This document shows, piece by piece, positions 6,270 to 11,902 of a stretch of 11,902 nt of DNA. A program made the translations under genes and the position numbers. Under the pieces are notes generated by a model. That model made no database searches, had not been told where the DNA came from, and was given only the letters and a program-made list of their open reading frames with translations. Source of the stretch: Bacteroidales bacterium (GTDB lineage: Bacteria; Bacteroidota; Bacteroidia; Bacteroidales; JAOZQN01); NCBI GenBank assembly GCA_029938985.1, contig JAOZTW010000085.1, positions 1-11,902 of the forward strand. Direction: 5' to 3'. The stretch's first letter is position 1. The number at the start of each line of letters is the position of its first letter.

Positions 6270-7616
6270 ATGTTTAGATATTTAATTGAAGCAACCATTG
6301 TTTTATCTACTTTTTATTTAATATATATATATGTGTTCAATAAATATTTGTATTTTGAATGGAACAGATTTTTTTTAATATCAATAGTTGTTATAAGTGT
6401 AATTTTACCATTAATAAAAATTGATTGGATAACAACAAGTTCACTTAAATTTAACCCAAACGATATTTTATTTGTTAACTTAGACGATGAACAATTTTTT
6501 GTTAAAACATCGCAAAAACAATTTTTTTTTTCAACTGTTTATTTAAAGTTTTCACAAAATAAATATTTTACAATTTTTAATTTATTAATAGTAATTTATA
6601 TATCTGGAATTTTACGGCAAACTATAGTTTTTATTAATAATCTTATTTCAATAAAAAAATTAGAAAAAAGCAGCATAAAATCGGAAAATAAAAAACATCA
6701 AATTTATTTAACAAATAGCAAAATAACTGCATTTTCATTTTTTGAAAAAATATTTGTAAATAAAAATTATGAAAATTTAAAAACAGCCGAACAACAACAA
6801 ATAATAGAACATGAAAATATTCATGTAAAACAAAAACACACTTTAGACAATTTGTTCTTTGAAATAGTAAATATATTTTTTTGGTTTAATCCTTTTATCA
6901 AAAAATTAAAAAAATCGGTAAAAGAAAATCATGAATTTATAGTTGATAAAATATTGACAAAGCAAGATTCTCGTTATAATTATTCGTTTTTAATGGTAAA
7001 ACTTGTGGCAAAAAAATCAGTTCCAATAATTAATAATTTTTCGGATTCAAAAGTTAAAAGTAGAATAAAACTATTATCAAACCCTGAGAAAGAGCGAATA
7101 AAAAAAATACGATTTGTAAGCACAATACCAATTTTGTTGCTATTGATTTTTACTTTTTTATTCACATTAAATATTGTAAACAATAGTTTTAATACAAAAG
7201 CGATCAAAACAAACAAATTTATTTTTCCAATAGAAAACAATTATACAATAGCAGGTTATTATATAGAAACTCAAACAATTACGGATAAGGCGAATAAAAA
7301 TATAAAATATAAAATATCGCATAAAAAAATTACAATTCAAACCGAAAACTTTACTAAAGTGTTGGCAATTGGCAACGGTAAAATACTAACTATTGACACA
7401 ATAAACGATTGGGGCTTAAACGAAATTAAGATAACAATAAAATTGAAAAACAACTATAAAGTAATTTACGAGAAGCTTGCCGAAGTGTTGGTAACAGAAA
7501 ACCAAAAAGTAAAAACTGGGCAAACTATCGGAAAAACTGGCGATAAAAGACTATACCCAACTATTGATTATCAATTATTATTAAACGAAAAAGCAATTAA
7601 TCCATTAGAAAACTGA
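6270..7616 (+). CDS. BlaR1/MecR1-like M56 membrane metalloprotease with degenerate C-terminal M23 (LytM) domain
   Basis: The product is 448 aa. Transmembrane segments are visible near residues 5-25, 33-52, 100-122 and 281-303. The M56 protease core is residues 140-250, with zinc motif H181-E-N-I-H185, the following FFWFNPF stretch, and ENHEFIVD (219-226) with a likely third ligand at E222. After the last membrane helix, residues 320-448 have the fold pattern of an M23/LytM domain: VLAIGNGKILTI, then VIYEKLAEVLV, then VKTGQTIGKTGD and IDYQLLLNEKAINP. The usual zinc ligands are missing: E401 stands where the YxHL histidine is expected, and TID replaces the HLH pair. It is therefore probably a non-catalytic sensor or binding domain outside the membrane, where BlaR1 has a penicillin-binding domain. 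On sensing its ligand, the M56 part would trigger loss of the BlaI-type repressor. It overlaps the next gene by 1 bp (TGATG). Confidence 0.88.
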   Translation: MFRYLIEATIVLSTFYLIYIYVFNKYLYFEWNRFFLISIVVISVILPLIKIDWITTSSLKFNPNDILFVNLDDEQFFVKTSQKQFFFSTVYLKFSQNKYFTIFNLLIVIYISGILRQTIVFINNLISIKKLEKSSIKSENKKHQIYLTNSKITAFSFFEKIFVNKNYENLKTAEQQQIIEHENIHVKQKHTLDNLFFEIVNIFFWFNPFIKKLKKSVKENHEFIVDKILTKQDSRYNYSFLMVKLVAKKSVPIINNFSDSKVKSRIKLLSNPEKERIKKIRFVSTIPILLLLIFTFLFTLNIVNNSFNTKAIKTNKFIFPIENNYTIAGYYIETQTITDKANKNIKYKISHKKITIQTENFTKVLAIGNGKILTIDTINDWGLNEIKITIKLKNNYKVIYEKLAEVLVTENQKVKTGQTIGKTGDKRLYPTIDYQLLLNEKAINPLEN

Positions 7617-8305
7617 TGCAAGTAAAAAAAACAAAAAAAGCAAATTTGGAAAACAGAAGAGTGTTTTTTTTTCAAATAGGATTAATAATTGGCATGTTTT
7701 TGTTGATTGGAGTTTTTGAACTTGGAACACAAAAAAAAGACAATGCAGGACAAGATGAAATTATAGGAATAGATTTAGACATAGAAATGATAAGCATTGA
7801 ACGAAAAGAAAAACCTCGTCCTCCAAAACCGCAGAATATTAGAAGTTTAGAATTAAATATTACAAGTAACGAACAAACTATTAATTATGACAATGAGTTA
7901 GATTACAGTTTATTTGAAAAACTTCCAGACTTTTATGATTATGAGCTTTATGTAGAAGAACCTGAATTGGAACTAATAACAGAACTACCTATTCAAATTG
8001 CAGAGAAAATGCCCGAATTTTATGGCGGACAAAAAGCATTGCTCAAATATTTGTCGGAAAACGTGGAATACCCAGTTGAAGCAAGAGAGCAACAAATACA
8101 AGGAACTGTTTATGTGCGGTTTGTGGTAGAAAAAAATGGAAAAATCGGAAAAGTTGAACTTGTGAGAGCTATTGATAAATTAATAGACCGAGAAGCAATA
8201 AAAGTAGTTAAAAATATGCCAGCTTGGAAAGCTGGACAACAAAGAGGAGTAAATGTAAGCGTTTGGTTTACTATTCCAATTGTATTTCAATTAATTAATT
8301 ATTAA
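7616..8305 (+). CDS. TonB-like energy transducer, first copy
   Basis: The product is 229 aa and shares the TGATG overlap with the M56 gene, so it is translationally coupled. A basic N-terminus (MQVKKTKKANLENRR) precedes one transmembrane helix at about 17-35, a signal anchor with the rest in the periplasm. A short proline-rich stretch (KPRPPKP, 66-72) and an acidic spacer follow. The TonB C-terminal domain covers about 128-227, with EKMPEFYGGQKALLKYL, YPVEAREQQIQGTVYVRFVV and a final VSVWFTIPIVFQL. TonB proteins transfer proton-motive force from ExbB/ExbD to outer-membrane receptors. In Bacteroidota many paralogues sit behind BlaI-M56 pairs, and some M56 proteins carry the same C-terminal domain. 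Lacking a long Pro/Lys spacer, it is short for reaching the outer membrane, so a role in signalling with the M56 partner is possible. Confidence 0.88.
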   Translation: MQVKKTKKANLENRRVFFFQIGLIIGMFLLIGVFELGTQKKDNAGQDEIIGIDLDIEMISIERKEKPRPPKPQNIRSLELNITSNEQTINYDNELDYSLFEKLPDFYDYELYVEEPELELITELPIQIAEKMPEFYGGQKALLKYLSENVEYPVEAREQQIQGTVYVRFVVEKNGKIGKVELVRAIDKLIDREAIKVVKNMPAWKAGQQRGVNVSVWFTIPIVFQLINY

Positions 8306-8324
8306 CCAATTAACCTTTCGTATC

Positions 8325-8441
8325 ATGGAAAATAAAAAAAAAACAATGGCAAATTTAGAGAAATTTAAAAAAATATTTCTACTTTTGGACTCTGTTAATG
8401 AGACATTGGTTTGGTTATGTAACTATAAACCAACAGATTAA
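8325..8441 (+). pseudogene. Truncated 5' duplicate of the second tonB gene
   Basis: A 38-codon frame begins MENKKKTMANLEKFKKIFLL, closely matching the start of the intact tonB at 8556 (MEIKKNPMVNLERFKKIFLL). The upstream leader is duplicated too: ATTAACCAATTAAC occurs at 8301-8314 and exactly 230 bp later at 8531-8544. Similarity stops at about 8389, inside the first codons of the membrane helix; unrelated residues (DSVNETLVWL...) then lead to a stop at 8439. The frame therefore lacks the membrane helix and the TonB domain and is best read as a broken copy, cut at or near the interspersed repeat that starts at 8414. It may still be transcribed. Confidence 0.75.
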
Positions 8442-8475
8442 AAAAAACAAAGTGTAAAATTTTTTGTATGACTAT
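8414..8475 (+). repeat. Interspersed repeat, copy A (diverged)
   Basis: The stretch holds TTATGTAACTATAAACCAA, then AGATTAAA, GTGTAAAA and TTTTGTATG in the same order and spacing as the copy at 9823-9907. The 5' part of the 85-bp unit is not recognisable here. It begins about 25 bp after the truncated tonB homology ends and partly supplies that frame's last codons. Confidence 0.6.
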
Positions 8476-8499
8476 TTAATTATCAATTTGCACTTTTTT
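8449..8499 (+). terminator. Possible terminator between the two tonB regions
   Basis: AAAGTGTAAA (8449-8458) pairs with TTTGCACTTT (8487-8496) with one U-G wobble, and a T-run extends to 8499. The 28-nt loop is long for an intrinsic terminator, so efficiency is doubtful. It would end transcripts of the BlaI operon before the second tonB. Confidence 0.4.
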
Positions 8500-8555
8500 A
8501 AATAAGCTACCAGTACATATATTATTATTTATTAACCAATTAACACTTTTAAATT

Positions 8556-9242
8556 ATGGAAATTAAAAAAAATCCAATGGTAAATTTAGAAAGATTTAAA
8601 AAGATTTTTCTACTTGTAGGTATGATAATCTCATTAGCAATAGTACTTGCATTATTTGAGAAGACAACAACTGACACACAGAAAGAAGCTTTTGCAGAAG
8701 AAGAGAAAGCAGATTTAGACGCTGAAACAGCAGAAGTAACGGTAAGAAAGCAACCACCGCCACCGCCACCGCCACCGCCACAACAAGCAGTTTCTGATGT
8801 TATTAATATTGTAAAAGATGATGCAAAAATAAAGGACGTATTTAGTTTTGAGCTTCCTGACGAAAATGATGAAATTGATTTTATTGATATGGATTTTGGA
8901 ACAACAGATGTTGGAGAAGAACCAGATATTCCTTTGGTAGTTGCCGAACAAATGCCAGAATTTCCTGGAGGTGAAGTAGCATTAATTAATTATATTGCAG
9001 AAAATGTAGTTTATCCAGAACAAGCTCAAGAAAACGATATTGAAGGAAAAATATTTGTAAAATTTGTTGTAACAAAAAAAGGAAAAGTAGATAAGGTTGA
9101 AGTTGTAAGAGGTGAAGACGACCTATTGAAAGACGCTGCGGTTGAAGTAGTTGAAGGTCTTCCTGATTTTACACCAGGAAAACAAAGAGGTAAACCTGTT
9201 AGTGTTTGGTACACTGTTCCTATTGAGTTCAAATTAAATTAA
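8556..9242 (+). CDS. TonB-like energy transducer, second copy, with polyproline spacer
   Basis: The product is 228 aa. A basic N-terminus (MEIKKNPMVNLERFKK) leads into a membrane anchor at about 17-34. An acidic stretch and a block of nine prolines (67-75) follow. After another acidic spacer, the TonB C-terminal domain spans about 127-228: AEQMPEFPGGEVALINYIAE, VVYPEQAQENDIEGKIFVKF, and a VSVWYTVPIEFKL end. It is similar in layout to the first TonB and is a paralogue, but its domain is more canonical (MPEFPGG, DFTPGKQRGKPV). Its leader and first 20 codons are duplicated upstream as a broken copy. A strong terminator follows. It probably transfers energy from ExbB/ExbD to TonB-dependent receptors. 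No promoter matching the Bacteroidota consensus is obvious in the 250 bp before it, so read-through from the upstream operon is possible. Confidence 0.9.
   Translation: MEIKKNPMVNLERFKKIFLLVGMIISLAIVLALFEKTTTDTQKEAFAEEEKADLDAETAEVTVRKQPPPPPPPPPQQAVSDVINIVKDDAKIKDVFSFELPDENDEIDFIDMDFGTTDVGEEPDIPLVVAEQMPEFPGGEVALINYIAENVVYPEQAQENDIEGKIFVKFVVTKKGKVDKVEVVRGEDDLLKDAAVEVVEGLPDFTPGKQRGKPVSVWYTVPIEFKLN
8754..8780 (+). repeat. CCACCG hexamer microsatellite encoding nine prolines
   Basis: Alternating CCA and CCG codons form four full CCACCG hexamers plus CCA inside the second tonB gene. It is the most GC-rich spot of the gene. Changes by whole repeat units would keep the reading frame and alter only the spacer length. 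Confidence 0.9.
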
Positions 9243-9266
9243 AAATTTGTATTAAATGACTTGAAG

Positions 9267-9304
9267 AACTGTCAAAAAAAAATTATTTTTTTGGCAGTTT
9301 TTTT
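9267..9304 (+). terminator. Intrinsic terminator of the second tonB gene
   Basis: AACTGTC (9267-9273) pairs with GGCAGTT (9293-9299) with one U-G wobble. The stem is extended by an A7 run pairing with a T7 run, and it is followed by T-rich sequence to 9304. It lies 25 bp after the stop codon, as expected for a rho-independent terminator. Confidence 0.88.
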
Positions 9305-9379
9305 GTTTTGAAAAAAGTAGGTTTAGCAATAAAAATATTGGTTTCAGAAACTTATAAAGAAATGTATTAGAAAATTTTC

Positions 9380-9456
9380 GGTTTACAGTCAAATATTATG
9401 ATAAAATATGGAAATTAGGTTTAAAGTAAAGTCATTACAATATTTGACAGTAAACC
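9380..9456. mobile_element. 77-bp element with 18-bp terminal inverted repeats, copy 1
   Basis: The element begins GGTTTACAGTCAAATATT and ends AATATTTGACAGTAAACC; these ends are inverted repeats with 17 of 18 matches. The interior shares ATGATAAAA, GGAAATTAGGTTTAA and AGTAAAGTCAT with the copy at 9546-9638. There is no coding capacity. It looks like a non-autonomous MITE; no transposase gene with matching ends is in the window. Confidence 0.72.
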
Positions 9457-9502
9457 ATCTGTTTTTAAATAGGTATTACCTTTTGGAACGCTGATACATT
9501 GA

Positions 9503-9547
9503 AACGCTGATAAAAACGGATTTTTAAAATCTGTTTTTATCAGCGTT
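9503..9547. repeat. 22-bp-stem hairpin between the two inverted-repeat elements
   Basis: AACGCTGATAAAAAC and onward (9503-9524) pairs with 9526-9547, ending TTTTTATCAGCGTT, over 22 bp with a single G-T mismatch and a 1-nt centre. A direct copy of the first 10 bases (AACGCTGATA) also occurs at 9487-9496. It abuts and overlaps the left end of the second 9546-9638 element by 2 bp and replaces the first bases expected there. AACGCTGAT-type palindromes are familiar scattered repeats in Bacteroidota. Confidence 0.75.
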
Positions 9548-9638
9548 ACAGTCAAATATTATGATAAAAGATTGTATTTTATTTAAAATAAGGAAATTAG
9601 GTTTAAGTAAAGTCATCACAATATTTGACTGTAAACCC
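9546..9638. mobile_element. 93-bp element with terminal inverted repeats, copy 2, with internal palindrome insertion
   Basis: The ends TTACAGTCAAATATT and AATATTTGACTGTAA are perfect inverted repeats. The interior matches copy 1 except for about 19 extra bases near 9571-9590, which include a small palindrome TATTTTATTTAAAATA (9575-9590). The left end lacks the GGT seen in copy 1 because the neighbouring hairpin joins there. Confidence 0.7.
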
Positions 9639-9641
9639 ATT

Positions 9642-9690
9642 TTTTTTTATTTTACAAAAAATATTTGAACTAATTTGTAAAATAAAAAAA
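9642..9690. repeat. Perfect 17-bp inverted repeat
   Basis: The stretch at 9642-9658 (T7, then ATTTTACAAA) is the exact reverse complement of 9674-9690 (TTTGTAAAAT, then A7), with a 15-nt loop. The T-run is on the 5' side of the stem on both strands, so it does not fit an intrinsic terminator. It directly follows the second inverted-repeat element and may be part of the same insertion hot spot. Confidence 0.75.
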
Positions 9691-9702
9691 GATGAGAGAA
9701 TT

Positions 9703-9783
9703 AGGCACTTTTCATTTATGGTTTACATTTTTATCAGTTTCCATCTCCTAAAAGACGTGGGAGCTGATTAAGAAGTGTCACCT
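9703..9783. other. Multi-stem structured segment, possible IS end or structured RNA
   Basis: There is an outer pair AGGCACTT (9703-9710) against AAGTGTCACCT (9773-9783) with a 3-nt bulge. Inside it are ATCAG (9733-9737) with CTGAT (9764-9768) and CTCC (9745-9748) with GGAG (9760-9763). It is GC-richer than its flanks. No frame of useful length spans it. The bulged hairpin resembles subterminal hairpins of some insertion sequences, but no transposase is present; the assignment is open. Confidence 0.4.
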
Positions 9784-9822
9784 ATTTTTCATTTATTTGA
9801 AACATGCCAATTATCTTGATAT

Positions 9823-9907
9823 TAAGGAATGATACAATTATGTAATTATAAACCAATAGATTAAAAAAATATAAATGTGTAAAAACTTTTGTATGGGTAC
9901 TTATTAT
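9823..9907 (+). repeat. Interspersed 85-bp repeat, copy B (uninterrupted)
   Basis: The unit runs from TAAGGAATGATACAATTATG to GTATGGGTACTTATTAT. It matches the minus-strand copy at 11388-11604 at about 75 of 86 aligned positions once that copy's internal insertion is removed, and more weakly the copy at 8414-8475. It has no coding potential. From here to the deiminase stop (9908-10063) I see only AT-rich sequence. Confidence 0.8.
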
Positions 9908-10063
9908 ATTTATTGAATTGTTAAAAACAAAAATAACTTCGTTTAAATCGTCAATTATTTATTTTAATATACCGTAACCCACATTATTCATGAATTATAC
10001 TATTACAAACAGAAATAACTACAAACTAAGGTAATGATATTTTTATTTTCAAAGATGATTAAA

Positions 10064-11179
10064 TTACTCTTCAGGTTGTTGTTGTGTAACACAATGAATC
10101 ATACCTCCATTTGCATATAAATTTCGAACATCAATACCAACCACCGTTCTGTTTGGATATATATCCTGAATCATTTGGTTTGCCGATTCGTCATTTGGAT
10201 CATTATAATTAGGAACCAAAACTTTTGTATTTGCTATATAATAATTTATATACGACCCCTTGTAGCCTAAGTCTTTTCCATAAGTTGTTACTACATTGTT
10301 TTGTGTTAATGGTATTTTAATAAAATTGTATGCAACACCGTTGTTGTTAGTTGATGCGTATAAAATGTCAATATCAGATTGAGGTATTTCCCATTCCAAC
10401 AAATCATCTTTATCCATTGTAACTATTGTTGTAGAATTTCCAAACCTTGCAAAACCATCTATGTGCATATCGGTAATTTCTAATCCAGCCACACCATCTA
10501 ACCAAATATAATTAGTAATACCAAGATATTTTGCAAATAATTTTTCTATATCTACTTGCGACATTCCTCTATTTCTGTTATTATTTATTATAGAGCTTTT
10601 ACAAGCCATTAAAGTTCCATTGCCATCAATTTCTACACTTCCGCCTTCGTTAACAATATCACCACTAATATCAACCAATGTTCTGTTTTGGTCTGCTGCA
10701 ATTTGTTCAGGAATTGCATTACAATTCTCGTAATCGGCTTTATTACCCCATCCATTAAAACCCCAGTTTTCAATAACTAATTTATTATCTGCATCTCTCA
10801 CATAGATAGGTCCATTATCACGTGTCCAAACATCGTCAGTTTTATATATTTTGAAATCAATATTTGTTAATTCTACTTCAGCAAGTGTTAACAAATCGCT
10901 CACTCGGCTTTTTTCTGCTTCGTTGTAAACAACCAAATGAACAGTTTCACTTGTAACCAATTCACTGGTCATTGCCACCCAAGTATCATCTAACCTATCA
11001 CGATAATCAAGTCCATATTGATATTCATGTGGCCATTGCAACCATGTTCCTTCATGCAACTCAGATTCTTCTGGCATTCTATAAAGAATATCCTCTTCAG
11101 TAGGTTGATAACTTTCTTTTTCTTTACAAGAAAAAAAGACTATTGCTGTAAGTGCAAATAAAAAAATTGTTGTTCTCAT
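10064..11179 (-). CDS. Agmatine deiminase/peptidyl-arginine deiminase-family lipoprotein
   Basis: The product is 371 aa. Residues 1-17 are a lipoprotein signal (MRTTIFLFALTAIVFFS) with C18 as the lipidated cysteine, followed by KEKES. The catalytic domain covers about 33-368 and shows the family motifs: GTWLQWPH (44-51), VWTRDNGP with D121, NEGGS with E178, MHIDGFARF with H239 and D241, and the C-terminal GGMIHCVTQQQP with nucleophile C363. All expected residues of the guanidine-modifying deiminase fold are present. The family converts agmatine to N-carbamoylputrescine and ammonia, or in some members deiminates peptidyl arginine. The lipid anchor is unusual for a cytoplasmic agmatine deiminase and suggests a periplasmic or surface role; the sequence alone does not fix the substrate. 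It is a single gene, with the start supported by the signal peptide. A tandem 11-bp repeat array lies 46-89 bp upstream. I find no clear terminator after it. Confidence 0.93.
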   Translation of the reverse strand: MRTTIFLFALTAIVFFSCKEKESYQPTEEDILYRMPEESELHEGTWLQWPHEYQYGLDYRDRLDDTWVAMTSELVTSETVHLVVYNEAEKSRVSDLLTLAEVELTNIDFKIYKTDDVWTRDNGPIYVRDADNKLVIENWGFNGWGNKADYENCNAIPEQIAADQNRTLVDISGDIVNEGGSVEIDGNGTLMACKSSIINNNRNRGMSQVDIEKLFAKYLGITNYIWLDGVAGLEITDMHIDGFARFGNSTTIVTMDKDDLLEWEIPQSDIDILYASTNNNGVAYNFIKIPLTQNNVVTTYGKDLGYKGSYINYYIANTKVLVPNYNDPNDESANQMIQDIYPNRTVVGIDVRNLYANGGMIHCVTQQQPEE

Positions 11180-11224
11180 TAGTTCTAAATTTTTACATTA
11201 TTTATATTTATGTTCCTAATACAA

Positions 11225-11268
11225 TTGAAATTCGGTTGAAATTTAGTTGAAATTCGGTTGAAATACAA
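11225..11268. repeat. Four 11-bp tandem repeats upstream of the deiminase gene
   Basis: TTGAAA starts at 11225, 11236, 11247 and 11258, exactly 11 bp apart. Units 1 and 3 are TTGAAATTCGG, unit 2 is TTGAAATTTAG and unit 4 TTGAAATACAA. The array is bracketed by ACAATTG on both sides. One helical turn per unit would present each copy on the same DNA face. If the promoter at 11286-11314 is used, the array lies in the 5' untranslated leader, reading CCGAATTTCAA in the transcript. Confidence 0.85.
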
Positions 11269-11285
11269 TTGTTAATTTCATTTTG

Positions 11286-11314
11286 CAAAAATAGTTAAAC
11301 TTTCAAAATTACAA
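11286..11314 (-). promoter_or_regulatory. Candidate promoter of the deiminase gene
   Basis: On the minus strand TATTTTTG (11293-11286) fits TAnnTTTG, and a TTG (11314-11312) lies 18 nt upstream. Transcription would start near 11280, giving a leader of about 100 nt. The spacing is slightly short and the DNA AT-rich, so this is a weak call. Confidence 0.4.
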
Positions 11315-11387
11315 TAATCTTTTAATTTAATTTTTAAAATTATAAAAAACCAAAAGAACAAGTTTAAAAAATTAATTATTTGTTTTA

Positions 11388-11604
11388 ATAATAAGTACCC
11401 ATACAAAAGTTTGGGCATTTTTCACGAGTATCAATTTTTTCGTTACTTTTGAAATATTAAAATGCTCATTTACAAAGGTAAACTTCAATTCTAATATTTC
11501 AAAAAATCCTTGAATTTGACACTCATGAAAAACGCCAAAGTTTTTTACACAATTGTATTTCTTTAATCAGTTGGTTTGTTATCATATAATTGTATAATTC
11601 CTTA
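11388..11604 (-). repeat. Interspersed 85-bp repeat, copy C, interrupted by a fold-back element
   Basis: The outer parts, 11388-11412 and 11537-11604, together reproduce copy B in reverse orientation, from GTACCCATACAAAAGTTT through AATTCCTTA. They are split at AAAGTTT, which is present on both sides of the inserted segment. Confidence 0.8.
11413..11536. mobile_element. 124-bp fold-back MITE with 7-bp target duplication
   Basis: The element begins GGGCATTTTTCACGAG and ends CATGAAAAACGCC. Its ends match as inverted repeats at 18 of 21 positions. An inner pair, 11448-11473 with 11478-11503, matches at 20 of 26 around an AAAG loop, so nearly the whole element folds back. It is flanked by AAAGTTT at 11406-11412 and 11537-11543. 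Copy B of the host repeat shows the uninterrupted site. All three differences in the outer arms become G-U pairs in a minus-strand RNA. Confidence 0.85.
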
Positions 11605-11902
11605 CTTTATAAACCCACAAATACTAAATAATAGTATTTTTTTTCATAAATTTATTTTAATTTTTAAAATTTTTAATTTTGTTTTTTGTGAATAGATAAT
11701 TTTTTTCTGTTTATGTACAGTACTCATAAAAACTCAATAGTATTGAGCTTTGAATTTATTACAGTTTTGACCTATTCAAGGAAATATGTATTTTGCAATT
11801 TTTCACATCAAAGATAATTTGATTTTATAAGTACACAATAATATAATTAAAGTTTTTGCTTTCATTTTATATTGATTATCAATAATTTATAAAATTAATT
11901 TT
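11605..11902. other. AT-rich right edge without a recognisable gene
   Basis: I see no convincing reading frame here. Two small palindromes are present. AAATACTA/TAGTATTT (11619-11626 and 11632-11639) has a 5-nt loop and a T-run to 11644, like a weak AT-only terminator on the plus strand. CTCAATA-G-TATTGAG (11733-11747) looks like a protein-binding dyad. If a gene starts beyond the right edge, this stretch may be its control region. Confidence 0.4.

Noticed and set aside
5899..7616. Beta-lactam resistance module
   Set aside because: BlaI and M56 proteins are present, but there is no beta-lactamase or penicillin-binding domain, and the sensor end is M23-like.
8596..8951. Minus-strand frames opposite the second tonB, including Val/Ala- and Trp/Arg-rich repeats
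   Set aside because: The repetitive residues are translations of the CCACCG tract in other frames; the plus-strand TonB is clear.
9380..9638. CRISPR array
   Set aside because: There are only two related units, of unequal length and with inverted ends; no regular spacers or cas genes are present.
9642..9690. Perfect inverted repeat as a bidirectional intrinsic terminator
   Set aside because: On both strands the T-run lies before the stem and the stem is followed by an A-run, the opposite of a terminator.

Overview
The window is strongly AT-rich and looks like a free-living or marine-type Bacteroidota chromosome. Four things point there: a type IX secretion (T9SS) C-terminal sorting tail, BlaI/M56/TonB gene neighbours, a TAnnTTTG-type promoter, and a DUF4129-DUF4350 pair. 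No rRNA, tRNA or CRISPR array was seen.

Left part (1-5406, all minus strand). In transcription order there is a secreted cyclophilin carrying a T9SS tail, an AAA-type ATPase fused to a PD-(D/E)XK-like nuclease domain, a DUF4129 membrane protein, and a DUF4350 protein cut by the left window edge. The last two are the usual start of the Bacteroidota DUF4129-DUF4350-MoxR-DUF58 locus. Two small hairpin/repeat patches lie between these genes.

Middle part (5407-9242, plus strand). A 492-bp divergent intergenic region holds a 162-bp near-palindrome and then four 16-bp dyads spaced exactly 20 bp apart, running into a good Bacteroidota promoter. That promoter drives a compact operon: a BlaI/MecI-type repressor, a BlaR1/MecR1-like M56 membrane protease whose C-terminus is a degenerate M23 (LytM) domain, and a TonB-like protein. 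A truncated duplicate of a tonB 5' end and a second complete tonB-like gene follow. The likely logic is that an envelope signal reaches the M56 protein, which relieves BlaI repression at the tandem dyads and raises expression of the operon, including TonB-like proteins.

Right part (9243-11902). About 820 bp downstream of the second tonB carries no gene but is packed with terminal-inverted-repeat elements, hairpins and one copy of an 85-bp interspersed repeat. A minus-strand agmatine-deiminase-family lipoprotein follows. Upstream of it are four 11-bp tandem repeats, and then another copy of the 85-bp repeat that has been split by a 124-bp fold-back element with a 7-bp target duplication. The last 300 bp hold only AT-rich sequence with small palindromes.

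The most unusual content is the phased four-dyad operator, the M56/pseudo-M23 fusion, and the layered set of small palindromic elements, one of which has an intact paralogous empty site in the same window. Functions are assigned from recognised motifs only; no database search was possible.
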